The notes beneath the pieces were generated by a model. It was given only the letters and a program-made list of their open reading frames with translations, did not search any database and was not told where the DNA came from. A stretch of 64,000 nucleotides of DNA from Bradyrhizobium glycinis (GTDB lineage Bacteria > Pseudomonadota > Alphaproteobacteria > Rhizobiales > Xanthobacteraceae): assembly GCF_016031655.1 (NCBI RefSeq), contig NZ_JACCHQ010000026.1, forward strand, positions 40,539 to 104,538. The letters run 5' to 3'. Numbering within the stretch: position 1 is the first letter of the stretch; each line of letters starts with the position of its first letter. Positions 44,303 through 52,980 of the stretch are shown piece by piece. Position numbers and translations under genes: made by a program.

Positions 44303-47300
44303 ATGCCCAAACGTACTGACATCACCACCATCCTGATCATCGGCGCCGGCCCCATCGTGATCGGCCAGGCTTGCGAGTTCGACTATTCGGGCACGCAGGC
44401 GGTGAAGACGCTGAAGGAAGAGGGCTATCGCATCGTCCTCGTCAATTCCAACCCGGCCACCATCATGACCGACCCGGAATTGGCCGATGCCACCTATATC
44501 GAGCCGATCACGCCCGAGATCGTCGCCAAGATCATCGAGAAGGAACGTCACGTCGTTCCCGGCGGCTTCGCGCTGCTGCCGACCATGGGCGGCCAGACCG
44601 CGCTGAACTGCGCGCTGTCGCTGCGCCGGCAGGGCACGCTGGAGAAGTTCGACGTCGAGATGATCGGCGCCACCGCCGATGCCATCGACAAGGCCGAAGA
44701 CCGCCAGCTGTTCCGCAACGCCATGCAGAAGATCGGGCTGCAGACGCCGAAGTCGCGGCTTGCCAACGCCTCCGAGCTGAAGAAGTCATTCCGCGACAAA
44801 TATCTCGCCGAACGCGAGAAGCTGTCGGGCGCGGCACTCGAAGAGCACGACCGGCAATGGACCCTCGGCGAAGGCGACCGCCGCAAGCGCTACCAGGAAT
44901 ATGCGCTGGGCCAGGCGATGATGGCGCTGTCCGAGATCGGCCTGCCTGCGATCATCCGTCCCTCCTTCACCATGGGCGGCACCGGCGGCGGCATCGCCTA
45001 CAACAAGGAAGAGTTCCTCGACATCATCGAGCGCGGCCTGGACGCGTCTCCCACCAACGAAGTGCTGATCGAAGAATCCGTGCTCGGCTGGAAGGAGTAC
45101 GAGATGGAGGTGGTGCGCGACAAGAACGACAATTGCATCATCGTCTGCTCGATCGAGAACCTCGATCCGATGGGCGTGCACACCGGCGATTCTATCACGG
45201 TGGCGCCGGCGCTGACGCTGACCGACAAGGAATACCAGATCATGCGCGACGCCTCGCTGGCGGTGCTGCGCGAGATCGGGGTCGAGACCGGCGGCTCCAA
45301 CGTGCAGTTCGGCGTCAATCCCGACGACGGCCGCATGGTCGTCATCGAGATGAATCCGCGCGTGTCGCGCTCCTCCGCGCTGGCCTCGAAAGCCACCGGC
45401 TTTCCGATCGCCAAGGTCGCCGCCAAGCTTGCGGTCGGCTACACGCTCGACGAGATCGCCAATGACATCACCGGCGGTGCCACGCCGGCCTCGTTCGAGC
45501 CGACCATCGATTACGTGGTCACCAAGGTGCCGCGTTTTGCCTTCGAGAAATTCCCGGGCGCCTCGACCACGCTGACCACCTCGATGAAGTCGGTCGGCGA
45601 AGTCATGGCAATCGGCCGCACCTTCCAGGAAAGCCTGCAAAAGGCCCTGCGCGGGCTCGAGACCGGATTGACCGGCCTCGACGAGATCGAGATCGAGGGC
45701 CTCGGCCGCGACGATGACAAGAACGCGATCCGCGCCGCGCTCGGCACCCCGACGCCGAGCCGCATTCTCCAGGTCGCCCAGGCCATGCGGCTCGGCTGGT
45801 CGAACGAAGACATCTTCAACTCCTGCAAGATCGATCCCTGGTTCCTCGCCGAGATGCGCGGCATCGTCGAGATGGAGGAGAAGGTCAGGAAGAACGGCCT
45901 GCCTGGCAACGCCTTCGGCATGCGCACGCTGAAGGCCATGGGCTTCTCCGACGCGCGGCTCGCCGTGCTCGCCGAGACGACGGAGGCCGAGGTCAAGGCG
46001 AAGCGCCACGCGCTCGGCGTTCACCCGGTGTACAAGCGCATCGACACCTGCGCGGCCGAGTTCGCCTCGCCGACCGCCTACATGTATTCGACCTATGAGG
46101 CGCCGTTCGCGGGCGCACCCGCGGACGAGAGCACGCCGTCCGACAAGAAGAAGGTCATCATTCTGGGCGGCGGTCCCAATCGCATCGGCCAGGGCATCGA
46201 GTTCGACTATTGCTGCTGTCACGCCTGCTTCGCGCTGCATGACGCCGGCTACGAATCCATCATGGTCAACTGCAATCCGGAGACGGTGTCGACCGACTAC
46301 GACACCGCCGATAGGCTCTATTTCGAGCCGCTCACCGCCGAGGACGTGCTGGAGATCATCGCCAAGGAACGCAGCAAGGGCACGCTGCACGGCGTGATCG
46401 TGCAGTTCGGCGGCCAGACGCCGCTGAAGCTGGCGCGCGCGCTGGAAGCCGCCGAAGTGCCGATCCTCGGCACCTCGCCCGACGCGATCGATCTCGCCGA
46501 GGACCGCGACCGCTTCAAGCGCGTGCTCGACAAGCTGCGCCTCAAGCAGCCGAAGAACGGCATCGCCTATTCGGTCGAGCAGGCACGGCTCGTCTCGGCC
46601 GATCTCGGCCTGCCGCTGGTGGTGCGCCCGTCCTACGTGCTCGGCGGCCGCGCGATGCAGATCATCCGCGAAGAGAACCAGCTCAACGATTATCTGCTCG
46701 GCACGCTGCCGGAGCTGGTGCCGGCCGACGTCAAGGCGCGCTATCCGAACGACAAGACCGGGCAGATCAACACCGTGCTCGGCAAGAACCCGCTGCTGTT
46801 CGACCGCTATCTGTCGGACGCCACGGAAATCGACGTCGACTGCCTGAGCGACGGCAAGGACACCTTCATCGTCGGCATCATGGAGCACATCGAAGAAGCC
46901 GGCATCCATTCCGGCGACAGCGCCTGCTCGCTACCGCCGCACTCGCTCGAACCTGAGACGATCGTGGAGCTGGAGCGGCAGACCCGCGAGCTCGCGCTCG
47001 GCCTCGATGTCATTGGCCTGATGAACGTGCAATACGCGATCAAGGACGGCGAGATCTACGTGCTCGAGGTCAATCCGCGCGCCTCGCGCACCGTGCCGTT
47101 CGTCGCCAAGGTGATCGGCACGCCGGTCGCCAAGATCGCCGCGCGCATCATGGCCGGCGAAAAGCTCGCCGATTTCAAGCTGAAGAAGGCAGCGCTCAAG
47201 CACGTCGGCGTCAAGGAATCGGTCTTCCCGTTCGCGCGCTTCCCCGGCGTCGACACCGTGCTCGGCCCCGAGATGCGCTCGACCGGCGAAGTCATGGGCA

Positions 47301-47767
47301 TCGACCGCTCGTTTGCGGTGGCCTTCGCCAAAAGTCAGCTCGGCGGCGGCACGCGGGTGCCCCGCAAGGGCACTGTGTTCGTCTCGGTGCGCGAGAGCGA
47401 CAAGACGCGCATCGCCGATGCCGTGCGCGAATTGCATTCGCTCGGCTTCAAGGTGCTGGCGACCTCGGGCACTCAGCGCTTCCTGACCGACCAGGGCATC
47501 CCGACTGAGAAGGTGAACAAGGTGCTGGAAGGGCGGCCGCACATCGTCGATGCCATCACCAATGGTGACGTCCAGCTCGTCTTCAACACCACCGAAGGCC
47601 CGCAGGCGCTGGCCGACAGCCGCTCGCTGCGGCGCGCGGCCCTCTTGCATAAAGTGCCATATTACACCACTCTTTCCGGGGCCGTGGCGGCCGCGCAGGG
47701 CATCCGCGCCTATCTGGGTGGGGACCTTGAGGTTCGTACCCTGCAGAGCTACTTTTCGGAAACCTGA
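44303..47767 (+). CDS. carB: carbamoyl-phosphate synthase large subunit
   Basis: 1154 residues, longer than the roughly 1070 of the enterobacterial enzyme. Opens MPKRTDITTILIIGAGPIVI. Two ATP-grasp halves: MGGTGGGIAYNKEEF, MEVVRDKNDNCIIVCSIENL, and in the second half VIILGGGPNRIGQGIEFDYC, VVRPSYVLGGRAM. An extra charged segment near residues 160-200 (FRDKYLAEREKLSGAALEEH) accounts for part of the excess. The C-terminal MGS-like allosteric domain starts about residue 1010. Start ATG 44303 follows GAGAG. Forms carbamoyl phosphate with CarA. Confidence 0.97.
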   Translation: MPKRTDITTILIIGAGPIVIGQACEFDYSGTQAVKTLKEEGYRIVLVNSNPATIMTDPELADATYIEPITPEIVAKIIEKERHVVPGGFALLPTMGGQTALNCALSLRRQGTLEKFDVEMIGATADAIDKAEDRQLFRNAMQKIGLQTPKSRLANASELKKSFRDKYLAEREKLSGAALEEHDRQWTLGEGDRRKRYQEYALGQAMMALSEIGLPAIIRPSFTMGGTGGGIAYNKEEFLDIIERGLDASPTNEVLIEESVLGWKEYEMEVVRDKNDNCIIVCSIENLDPMGVHTGDSITVAPALTLTDKEYQIMRDASLAVLREIGVETGGSNVQFGVNPDDGRMVVIEMNPRVSRSSALASKATGFPIAKVAAKLAVGYTLDEIANDITGGATPASFEPTIDYVVTKVPRFAFEKFPGASTTLTTSMKSVGEVMAIGRTFQESLQKALRGLETGLTGLDEIEIEGLGRDDDKNAIRAALGTPTPSRILQVAQAMRLGWSNEDIFNSCKIDPWFLAEMRGIVEMEEKVRKNGLPGNAFGMRTLKAMGFSDARLAVLAETTEAEVKAKRHALGVHPVYKRIDTCAAEFASPTAYMYSTYEAPFAGAPADESTPSDKKKVIILGGGPNRIGQGIEFDYCCCHACFALHDAGYESIMVNCNPETVSTDYDTADRLYFEPLTAEDVLEIIAKERSKGTLHGVIVQFGGQTPLKLARALEAAEVPILGTSPDAIDLAEDRDRFKRVLDKLRLKQPKNGIAYSVEQARLVSADLGLPLVVRPSYVLGGRAMQIIREENQLNDYLLGTLPELVPADVKARYPNDKTGQINTVLGKNPLLFDRYLSDATEIDVDCLSDGKDTFIVGIMEHIEEAGIHSGDSACSLPPHSLEPETIVELERQTRELALGLDVIGLMNVQYAIKDGEIYVLEVNPRASRTVPFVAKVIGTPVAKIAARIMAGEKLADFKLKKAALKHVGVKESVFPFARFPGVDTVLGPEMRSTGEVMGIDRSFAVAFAKSQLGGGTRVPRKGTVFVSVRESDKTRIADAVRELHSLGFKVLATSGTQRFLTDQGIPTEKVNKVLEGRPHIVDAITNGDVQLVFNTTEGPQALADSRSLRRAALLHKVPYYTTLSGAVAAAQGIRAYLGGDLEVRTLQSYFSET

Positions 47768-47817
47768 TCGCTAGCGGCAGCGAAGCTTCCGCTAAGTGAT
47801 TGGCAATGAAGCCACAA

Positions 47818-47842
47818 TGGCCGGAGGAACTGTCCGGCCAGG
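47818..47842 (+). other. hairpin after carB
   Basis: TGGCCGGA and TCCGGCCA form a stem about 50 bases after the carB stop. It has no T run, so it may stabilise the 3' end or belong to the greA leader. Confidence 0.45.
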
Positions 47843-47978
47843 TGGCAGTTCTGTTCCGGCGCTAAAGCCCATATCTGTCAAGGTCCGGCAGCCCCTCTTT
47901 GGGCTCTGGAGGACTGACGAATCAAGGTTGCGGCGCCCATCCGCATCTGGGGCGCACGATCGAAGGACGAGAGAGACG

Positions 47979-48452
47979 ATGGAAAAGGTTCCGATGACCC
48001 AGGCCGGCTTTGTCGCGCTCGGGGAAGAATTGAAGCAGCGCCAGTCCGTGGACCGTCCGCGGATCATCGAGCATATCGCCGAGGCGCGCTCGCACGGAGA
48101 CCTGTCGGAGAACGCGGAATATCATGCCGCGAAGGAAGAGCAGTCGCACAATGAGGGCCGCATCGCCGAGCTCGAGGACAAGCTCGCGCGCGCCGACATC
48201 ATCGACATCTCCAAGCTCTCCGGAGACACCATCAAGTTCGGCGCCACCGTGACGCTGGTCGATGAGGACACCGAGAAGAAGACGGTGTGGCAGATCGTCG
48301 GCGAGGTCGAAGCGGACGCCAAGAAGGGCCGCATCTCGATCACCTCGCCGCTCGCGCGCGCTTTGATCGGCAAGAAGAAGGGTGCCACGGTCGAGGTCAA
48401 CACGCCGGGCGGCGCCAAGGCCTACGAGATCACCAAGGTGGAGTGGCGGTAA
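47979..48452 (+). CDS. greA: transcription elongation factor GreA
   Basis: 157 residues. N-terminal coiled coil with the acidic tip (IIEHIAEARSHGDLSENAEY then HAAKEEQSHNEGRIAELEDK) and the C-terminal FKBP-like globule (GRISITSPLARALIGKKKGA, EVNTPGGAKAYEITKVEW). It rescues backtracked RNA polymerase by stimulating transcript cleavage. ATG 47979 begins the usual MEKVPMT. Confidence 0.96.
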   Translation: MEKVPMTQAGFVALGEELKQRQSVDRPRIIEHIAEARSHGDLSENAEYHAAKEEQSHNEGRIAELEDKLARADIIDISKLSGDTIKFGATVTLVDEDTEKKTVWQIVGEVEADAKKGRISITSPLARALIGKKKGATVEVNTPGGAKAYEITKVEWR

Positions 48453-48485
48453 GGATTTGCCGCTGCGTTGATGATGGTTTGAAAA

Positions 48486-48509
48486 GACCGCGCGATCCGC
48501 GGCCTTTTT
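48486..48509 (+). terminator. intrinsic terminator of greA
   Basis: CCGCG and CGCGG pair around CGATC, followed by CC and five T, about 35 bases after the greA stop. The stem is short. Confidence 0.65.
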
Positions 48510-48556
48510 GTTTCGGCGGGTTGCTGGGTTGTGGCGGACACACGCTCTCACCACAC

Positions 48557-48632
48557 GTCATTGCGAGCGCAGCGAAGCAATCCAGACTGCCTCTGCGGAA
48601 AGACTCTGGATTGCTTCGCTGCTCGCAATGAC
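48557..48632. repeat. GTCATTGCGAG palindromic repeat, copy 2
   Basis: GTCATTGCGAGCGCAGCGAA at left, TTCGCTGCTCGCAATGAC at right, inner CAATCCAGA and TCTGGATTG. A CCCGTAAGAACGGGAGAGGG fragment of another family follows at 48661. Confidence 0.9.
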
Positions 48633-48692
48633 GGAGAGCACCGTGGACAGGTCTTCACCTGTCCCCGTAAGAACGGGAGAGGGAGAAGACCC

Positions 48693-49172
48693 TCACCTCC
48701 GTCCCTTCACCTCCAGCGGCACGGCCGCCTCGTATTTCGAATTGTGCAGCACCAATGAGGTGCGCACGTTGCGCACGTGCGGCGCCGCCGTCAGGTGCGT
48801 GACGAAATCCTGGAAGGTCGCCATGTCGGGGGCGACGCACTTCAGGATGAAATCGACCTCGCCGGATAGCATCCAGCATTCCCGCACCAGGGGCTCGGCG
48901 CGGACGAATTCCTCGAACGCGCGCAAATCCGCCTCGGCTTGGCTGGACAGGTGCACGGCGGCGAAAACGGTGACGTCGAAGCCCAGCTTGCGCGCGTCCA
49001 AGAGGCCGCGATAGCCGTGGATGTAGCCCTCCTCCTCCAGCGCCCGGACGCGGCGCAGACAGGGGGGCGGCGAGATGCCGACGCGCTTGGCCAGCTCGAC
49101 ATTTGTGATTCGACCGTCGGCCTGGATCTCGGTGAGAATCTTCAGGTCGATCTCGTCTAGGTTCCGCGACAC
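48693..49172 (-). CDS. Lrp/AsnC-family regulator
   Basis: 159 residues from GTG 49172. Winged HTH (LDEIDLKILTEIQADGRITN, VELAKRVGISPPPCLRRVRA) and a RAM effector domain (FDVTVFAAVHLSSQAEADLR, CWMLSGEVDFILKCVAPDMA). AGGAG lies 12 bases before the GTG; a TTG at 49235 would add 21 unlike residues. Probably senses amino acids. It is divergent from trxB, with a 17-bp palindrome in the gap that is its likely binding site. Confidence 0.9.
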   Translation of the reverse strand: MSRNLDEIDLKILTEIQADGRITNVELAKRVGISPPPCLRRVRALEEEGYIHGYRGLLDARKLGFDVTVFAAVHLSSQAEADLRAFEEFVRAEPLVRECWMLSGEVDFILKCVAPDMATFQDFVTHLTAAPHVRNVRTSLVLHNSKYEAAVPLEVKGRR

Positions 49173-49247
49173 GTGATTGGAACTCCTGGCCTTTGCGGCG
49201 GTATTGGGTGATTTGTCGAAATCCTCATAGCCCAACCCGCACCGCTA

Positions 49248-49276
49248 GCGCAATTTTATTGCGCGTGCGGCGCAAT
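49248..49276. promoter_or_regulatory. candidate Lrp operator array
   Basis: GCGCAATTTTATTGCGC (49248-49264) is an inverted repeat with 7-base arms and TTT centre; after GTGCG a third half-site GCGCAAT follows. Located 76 bases upstream of the lrp start, between lrp and trxB. Confidence 0.65.
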
Positions 49277-49438
49277 CGACTTTTGTTCCCTGTTGGAAAA
49301 ATCCGCCGATAGGGAATGCAATTCTTGCATGGCTCGCCAGATTGCTTAGATTAGCTCTGATATTTCAGCGCCTCCGCGAGGCCTCCCGGCACATTCCGCG
49401 CCCGCGCTGCGAATCCCCCGTGAAAGGCGTCCATCGAA

Positions 49439-50404
49439 ATGTCCGCTCCTGTTCATGCAAAGGTCGTTATCATCGGCTCCGGCCCGGCCGGCTACACCGC
49501 CGCGATCTACGCCGCGCGTGCGATGCTGGAGCCGATCCTGATCCAGGGCATCCAGCCAGGCGGCCAGCTCACCATCACGACCGACGTGGAGAACTATCCA
49601 GGCTTCGCCGACGTGATCCAGGGCCCCTGGCTGATGGAGCAGATGGAGAAGCAGGCTGTCCATGTCGGCACCAAGATCGTCTCCGATCTGGTCACCAAGC
49701 TGGAGACGGCGCGGCGGCCGTTCCGCCTCACCTGCGACAGCGGCGACGTCTATCTCGCCGAGACCGTGATCCTGGCCACCGGCGCGCAAGCGCGCTGGCT
49801 CGGGCTGCCGTCGGAAGCCAAGTTCCAGGGCGGCGGCGTGTCGGCCTGCGCCACCTGCGACGGCTTCTTCTACCGTGGCAAGGACGTGATCGTGGTCGGC
49901 GGCGGCAACACCGCGGTCGAGGAAGCCTTGTACCTCACCAACCATGCCTCGCAGGTCACGATCGTGCATCGTCGCGATCACTTCCGCGCTGAGCGCATCC
50001 TGCAGGAGCGCCTGTTCAAGCATCCGAAGATCAAGGTGATCTGGGACGCCGCCGTCGACGAGATCTGCGGTACCGAGAACCCCAACAAGGTCACCCATGT
50101 CCGGCTCAAGAACGTCAAGACCGGCGCGCTCACGAACGTGAAGGCCGACGGCGTCTTCATCGCCATCGGGCACGCGCCGGCGACCGAGCTCGTCAAGGAT
50201 CAGGTCAAGCTGAAACCCTCGGGCTATATCGAGGTCGCCCCGAACTCGACCGCGACCTCGGTGCCCGGCCTGTTCGCCGCCGGCGACGTCGCCGACGAAA
50301 CTTATCGCCAGGCCGTGACGGCCGCCGGCCTCGGCTGCATGGCCGCACTCGAAGCCGAACGTTTCTTGGCCCTTCGCGCCAGCGAGCGCGCGGCAGCGGA
50401 ATAG
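49439..50404 (+). CDS. trxB: thioredoxin reductase
   Basis: 321 residues. FAD motif VVIIGSGPAGYTAAIYAARA, redox pair Cys137/Cys140 in SACATCDGFFYRG, NADPH motif IVVGGGNTAVEEALYL, and the closing FAD motif GLFAAGDVADETYRQAVTAA. Reduces thioredoxin with NADPH. It starts after a gap of 266 bases shared with lrp; a LysR gene follows 4 bases after its stop. Confidence 0.96.
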   Translation: MSAPVHAKVVIIGSGPAGYTAAIYAARAMLEPILIQGIQPGGQLTITTDVENYPGFADVIQGPWLMEQMEKQAVHVGTKIVSDLVTKLETARRPFRLTCDSGDVYLAETVILATGAQARWLGLPSEAKFQGGGVSACATCDGFFYRGKDVIVVGGGNTAVEEALYLTNHASQVTIVHRRDHFRAERILQERLFKHPKIKVIWDAAVDEICGTENPNKVTHVRLKNVKTGALTNVKADGVFIAIGHAPATELVKDQVKLKPSGYIEVAPNSTATSVPGLFAAGDVADETYRQAVTAAGLGCMAALEAERFLALRASERAAAE

Positions 50405-50408
50405 AATC

Positions 50409-51332
50409 ATGCCCCGAACACGCGACGGATTTACGGATATGGACTGGGACAAGCTGAAGGTGTTTCACGCCGCGGCGGAAGCGGGCAGCTTCACGCATGC
50501 GGGCGAGCAGCTCGGCCTGTCGCAATCGGCGGTGTCGCGTCAGGTCTCGGCACTGGAGCAGGAGCTCTCGGTCTCGCTGTTCCACCGCCATGCCCGCGGC
50601 CTGATCCTCACCGAGCAGGGCGACCTGTTGTTCCGCACCGCGCATGACGTGTTCATGCAGCTGCAGGCGGCGCGCGCCAAGCTGACCGACAGCCGCGAGC
50701 GGCCGAGCGGCGATCTCAAGATCACCACCACGCCCGGCGTCGGCATCAACTGGCTGATCCCGCGGCTCGGCGAATTCACAGCGCTCTATCCCGAGATCCG
50801 CATCTCGCTGATCGTTACCGACGAAGAGCTCGATCTGTCGATGCGCGAGGCGGATGTCGCGATCCGCACCCGCAAGCCGACGCAGCCGGATCTCATCCAG
50901 CGCAAGCTGTTCGCGATGGGCTTCCACGCCTATTGCTCGCCGGAATACATCAAGCGCTTCGGCACGCCGCGCACGCTGGAGGAGCTCGACTCCCACCGCA
51001 TCATCACGCTCGCCGACGGCAACTTCGCGCCGCATCTGCAGAACCGCAACTGGCTGGTCGAAGCCGGCCGCAACGGCTCGGGTCCGCGTGAAGCCTATTT
51101 CAAGGTCAACAACATCCTCGGTCTCGTGCGCGCCTGTCAGCAAGGTCTCGGCATCGCCGCCCTTCCCGATTACCTGGTCGAGGAGCAGAGCAAGCTCGTG
51201 CAGTTGTTCGGCGAGTCGGATTCGATCCAGCTCGACACCTACTTCGTCTATCCCGAGGAGTTGAAGACGGTCGCGCGCGTGCAGGTGTTCCGGGACTTCG
51301 TGGTGAGCAAGGCGCAACGCTGGCCGTCCTGA
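50409..51332 (+). CDS. LysR-family regulator
   Basis: 307 residues. N-terminal HTH (KLKVFHAAAEAGSFTHAGEQ, LGLSQSAVSRQVSALEQELS) and a substrate-binding effector domain (GDLKITTTPGVGINWLIPRL, ADVAIRTRKPTQPDLIQRKL). GGAA precedes ATG 50409; ATG 50439 (MDWDKLKVF) is also possible. Lies 4 bases after trxB and is probably co-transcribed; target genes are unknown. Confidence 0.9.
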   Translation: MPRTRDGFTDMDWDKLKVFHAAAEAGSFTHAGEQLGLSQSAVSRQVSALEQELSVSLFHRHARGLILTEQGDLLFRTAHDVFMQLQAARAKLTDSRERPSGDLKITTTPGVGINWLIPRLGEFTALYPEIRISLIVTDEELDLSMREADVAIRTRKPTQPDLIQRKLFAMGFHAYCSPEYIKRFGTPRTLEELDSHRIITLADGNFAPHLQNRNWLVEAGRNGSGPREAYFKVNNILGLVRACQQGLGIAALPDYLVEEQSKLVQLFGESDSIQLDTYFVYPEELKTVARVQVFRDFVVSKAQRWPS

Positions 51333-51504
51333 TTTCCGCATGACTGACATGCGGCCTCGGCTGTTGCTGCAAGGCACTCGGCAAGCCCATAATGTTTGCA
51401 CGCTGAGCCTTCGCGTTGCGCATTTGTCCCCCTCCTCCAGTGGCGCGGGAGTTCAGTAATCCCTCTTGGAAGGTGATTGTGTCGGCCTCACGTGGCCAAT
51501 ACCT
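51333..51504. other. intergenic region, possible small RNA
   Basis: No protein gene seen. A small hairpin GGCCTCACGTGGCC at 51484-51497 is followed by the strong terminator at 51505. The distance of 170 bases from the lysR stop leaves room for an independent small RNA, which I cannot prove. Confidence 0.3.
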
Positions 51505-51533
51505 AAGCCGGGCCCTCGGGTCCGGCTTTTTTT
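51505..51533 (+). terminator. intrinsic terminator downstream of lysR
   Basis: AAGCCGGGCC and GGTCCGGCTT pair around CTCG, followed by a run of T. Confidence 0.9.
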
Positions 51534-51564
51534 CGTCAAAATGTGGCTTCGCCCTCCACGTGTA

Positions 51565-51593
51565 TTGACAGTTCCACGCCTACCCCGCATCAT
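51565..51593 (+). promoter_or_regulatory. promoter before the leader ORF
   Basis: TTGACA (51565-51570), 17-base spacer, CATCAT (51588-51593). The predicted transcription start falls at or next to ATG 51600, so the message would be leaderless. Confidence 0.5.
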
Positions 51594-51599
51594 TCGCCC

Positions 51600-51689
51600 A
51601 TGATCACGAAGTTGTGCGCAATCTCGTTCGAGACCATCGTCTCGAAAAAAGGCCCCCATCCCGGGGCCTCGGATTTTTGCGCGCGCTAG
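51600..51689 (+). CDS. 29-residue leader peptide candidate
   Basis: ATG 51600 to TAG 51689 encodes 29 residues beginning MITKLCAISFETIVSKKG and ending ASDFCAR. No ribosome-binding site, but the promoter at 51565 would make ATG the first codon of the message. The ORF overlaps a hairpin (51651-51668) and ends 28 bases before a terminator that lies in front of the DapA-family gene. This layout suits a leader peptide controlling attenuation; residue composition does not point to one amino acid. Confidence 0.45.
   Translation: MITKLCAISFETIVSKKGPHPGASDFCAR
51645..51668 (-). terminator. hairpin inside the leader ORF
   Basis: GGCCCC and GGGGCC pair around CATCCC. Read leftward it is followed by six T, a perfect terminator on the minus strand; read rightward it is followed by TCGGATTTTT. 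Confidence 0.6.
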
Positions 51690-51717
51690 CCGACTTCGTC
51701 ATCGCTGCAAATCTTCG

Positions 51718-51746
51718 AAAACCCCGCCGCCTGGACGGGGTTTTTT
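51718..51746 (+). terminator. intrinsic terminator before the DapA-family gene
   Basis: AAAACCCCG and CGGGGTTTT pair, ending in six T, 45 bases before the start of the gene. No promoter is visible between, so it is a candidate attenuator. Confidence 0.8.
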
Positions 51747-51791
51747 CATGTGCCCTCCGTCTCAGGCTTTTCCCGAGAAGGAGATGGAAAC

Positions 51792-52700
51792 ATGACCGGA
51801 CTACGAGATCACTTGCATGGCCTCTGGCTGCCGCTGGTGACGCCGTTCCAGGACGGCGCGCTGGACGAGAGGTCGCTGCGGCGGCTGACACGGCACTACG
51901 GCGCGTACGGCATCGACGGATTCATCCTGGGCGCGACCTCCGGTGAAGGCATGACGCTGCGCGCGGCCGAGCTCGAGCGCCTCGTCGCCGTGGTGCGCGA
52001 GGAGATGGCGGCCGCCGGCTGCAACCTTCCGATCTGCCTCGGACTGTCGGGTGCGGACACTTCGCGCCTGCAAGAACGCCTTGACGAGACCGCGGACTGG
52101 CCGATCGACGGTTACCTGATCGCCAGCCCCTATTATGTGCGGCCGTCGCAGCGCGGCCTCTTGGCGCATTTCGAGGCGCTCGCCGACCATGCGGCCTGGC
52201 CGATCGCGCTCTACAACATTCCCTATCGCTGCGCGGTCAATATCACCAACCAGACCATGCTGCGGCTGGCCGAGCACAAGAACATCGTCGGCCTGAAGGA
52301 TTGCGGCGCGAGCCGCGAGCAATCGATCGCGCTGCTGCGCGACCGGCCGAAGGACTTCCGCGTGCTCACCGGCGAGGATGCCAATTATTTCGAGGCGCTC
52401 GGTGACGGTGCCGACGGCGGCATCGTGCTCTCGGCCCATGTCGAGACCGCGACCTTTGCAGCCGTCCATGCCGAGTTCAAGCGCGGCAACCACGATGCGG
52501 CGCTGGCGCGCTGGCACGAGGTCGCCGAGCTGACGCGGCTGTTGTTCGCCGAGCCGAGCCCCGCGCCGGCGAAGTACTGGCTGTGGCGATCCGGCCTGAT
52601 CGACAGCCCGGAGGTGCGCTTGCCGATGGTGGAAGTGAGCAGCGAGCTCGCGGCGACGATCGATCGCGAGATCGAGCGACGGATCAAGGTCGCGGCGTAG
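51792..52700 (+). CDS. DapA-family aldolase (dihydrodipicolinate synthase-like)
   Basis: 302 residues, TIM-barrel lyase. GLWLPLVTPFQDGALDERSL, GFILGATSGEGMTLRAAELE, the tyrosine of ALYNIPYR at 141 and the Schiff-base lysine at 169 (IVGLKDCGASREQS). It fits 4-hydroxy-tetrahydrodipicolinate synthase (lysine and cell-wall synthesis) but related aldolases share these residues. GAAGGAGATGG precedes ATG 51792. An attenuator-like leader lies upstream. Confidence 0.85.
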   Translation: MTGLRDHLHGLWLPLVTPFQDGALDERSLRRLTRHYGAYGIDGFILGATSGEGMTLRAAELERLVAVVREEMAAAGCNLPICLGLSGADTSRLQERLDETADWPIDGYLIASPYYVRPSQRGLLAHFEALADHAAWPIALYNIPYRCAVNITNQTMLRLAEHKNIVGLKDCGASREQSIALLRDRPKDFRVLTGEDANYFEALGDGADGGIVLSAHVETATFAAVHAEFKRGNHDAALARWHEVAELTRLLFAEPSPAPAKYWLWRSGLIDSPEVRLPMVEVSSELAATIDREIERRIKVAA

Positions 52701-52710
52701 CGCGTCTTTC

Positions 52711-52856
52711 GCCTCTCCCCGCTTGCGCGGAGAGGCCGGAATTTGCGCCTGCGCAAATTCCGGGTGAGGGGGAGCCTCCGCGAGTCCAGCTTCCAAGGCA
52801 TTTGCGGAGACAGCCCCTCACCCCACCCTCTCCCCGTAAGAACGGGGAGAGGGAGC
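52711..52856. repeat. CCTCTCCCC-type palindromic repeat, copy 4
   Basis: CCTCTCCCCGCTTGCGCGGAGAGG at left is one hairpin, GGAATTTGCGCCTGCGCAAATTCC is a second, and CCCTCTCCCCGTAAGAACGG closes the right end. Sits between the DapA-family gene and the small membrane genes. Confidence 0.85.
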
Positions 52857-52980
52857 GAGAGAGCGCCACCGTGGTTAACCGCGCCTCAACGGCCTTCGCA
52901 GCTGCCGCAAGGTGCATCCACGTCTCGTTTACGTGACCGCGCCTATCGTCCAGTTCAAAGTTACCGAAGGGGGAATGACC

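Noticed and set aside
44786..46909. 707-codon open frame opposite carB
   Set aside because: Arises from third-position GC bias in carB; no motif and no ribosome-binding site.
38835..47767. carA and carB as one operon
   Set aside because: Genes on both strands, several repeats and terminators lie between them, so they must be transcribed separately.
47796..47978. N-terminal extension of GreA by 61 residues
   Set aside because: The added sequence is unlike any GreA; the normal MEKVPMT start lies at 47979.
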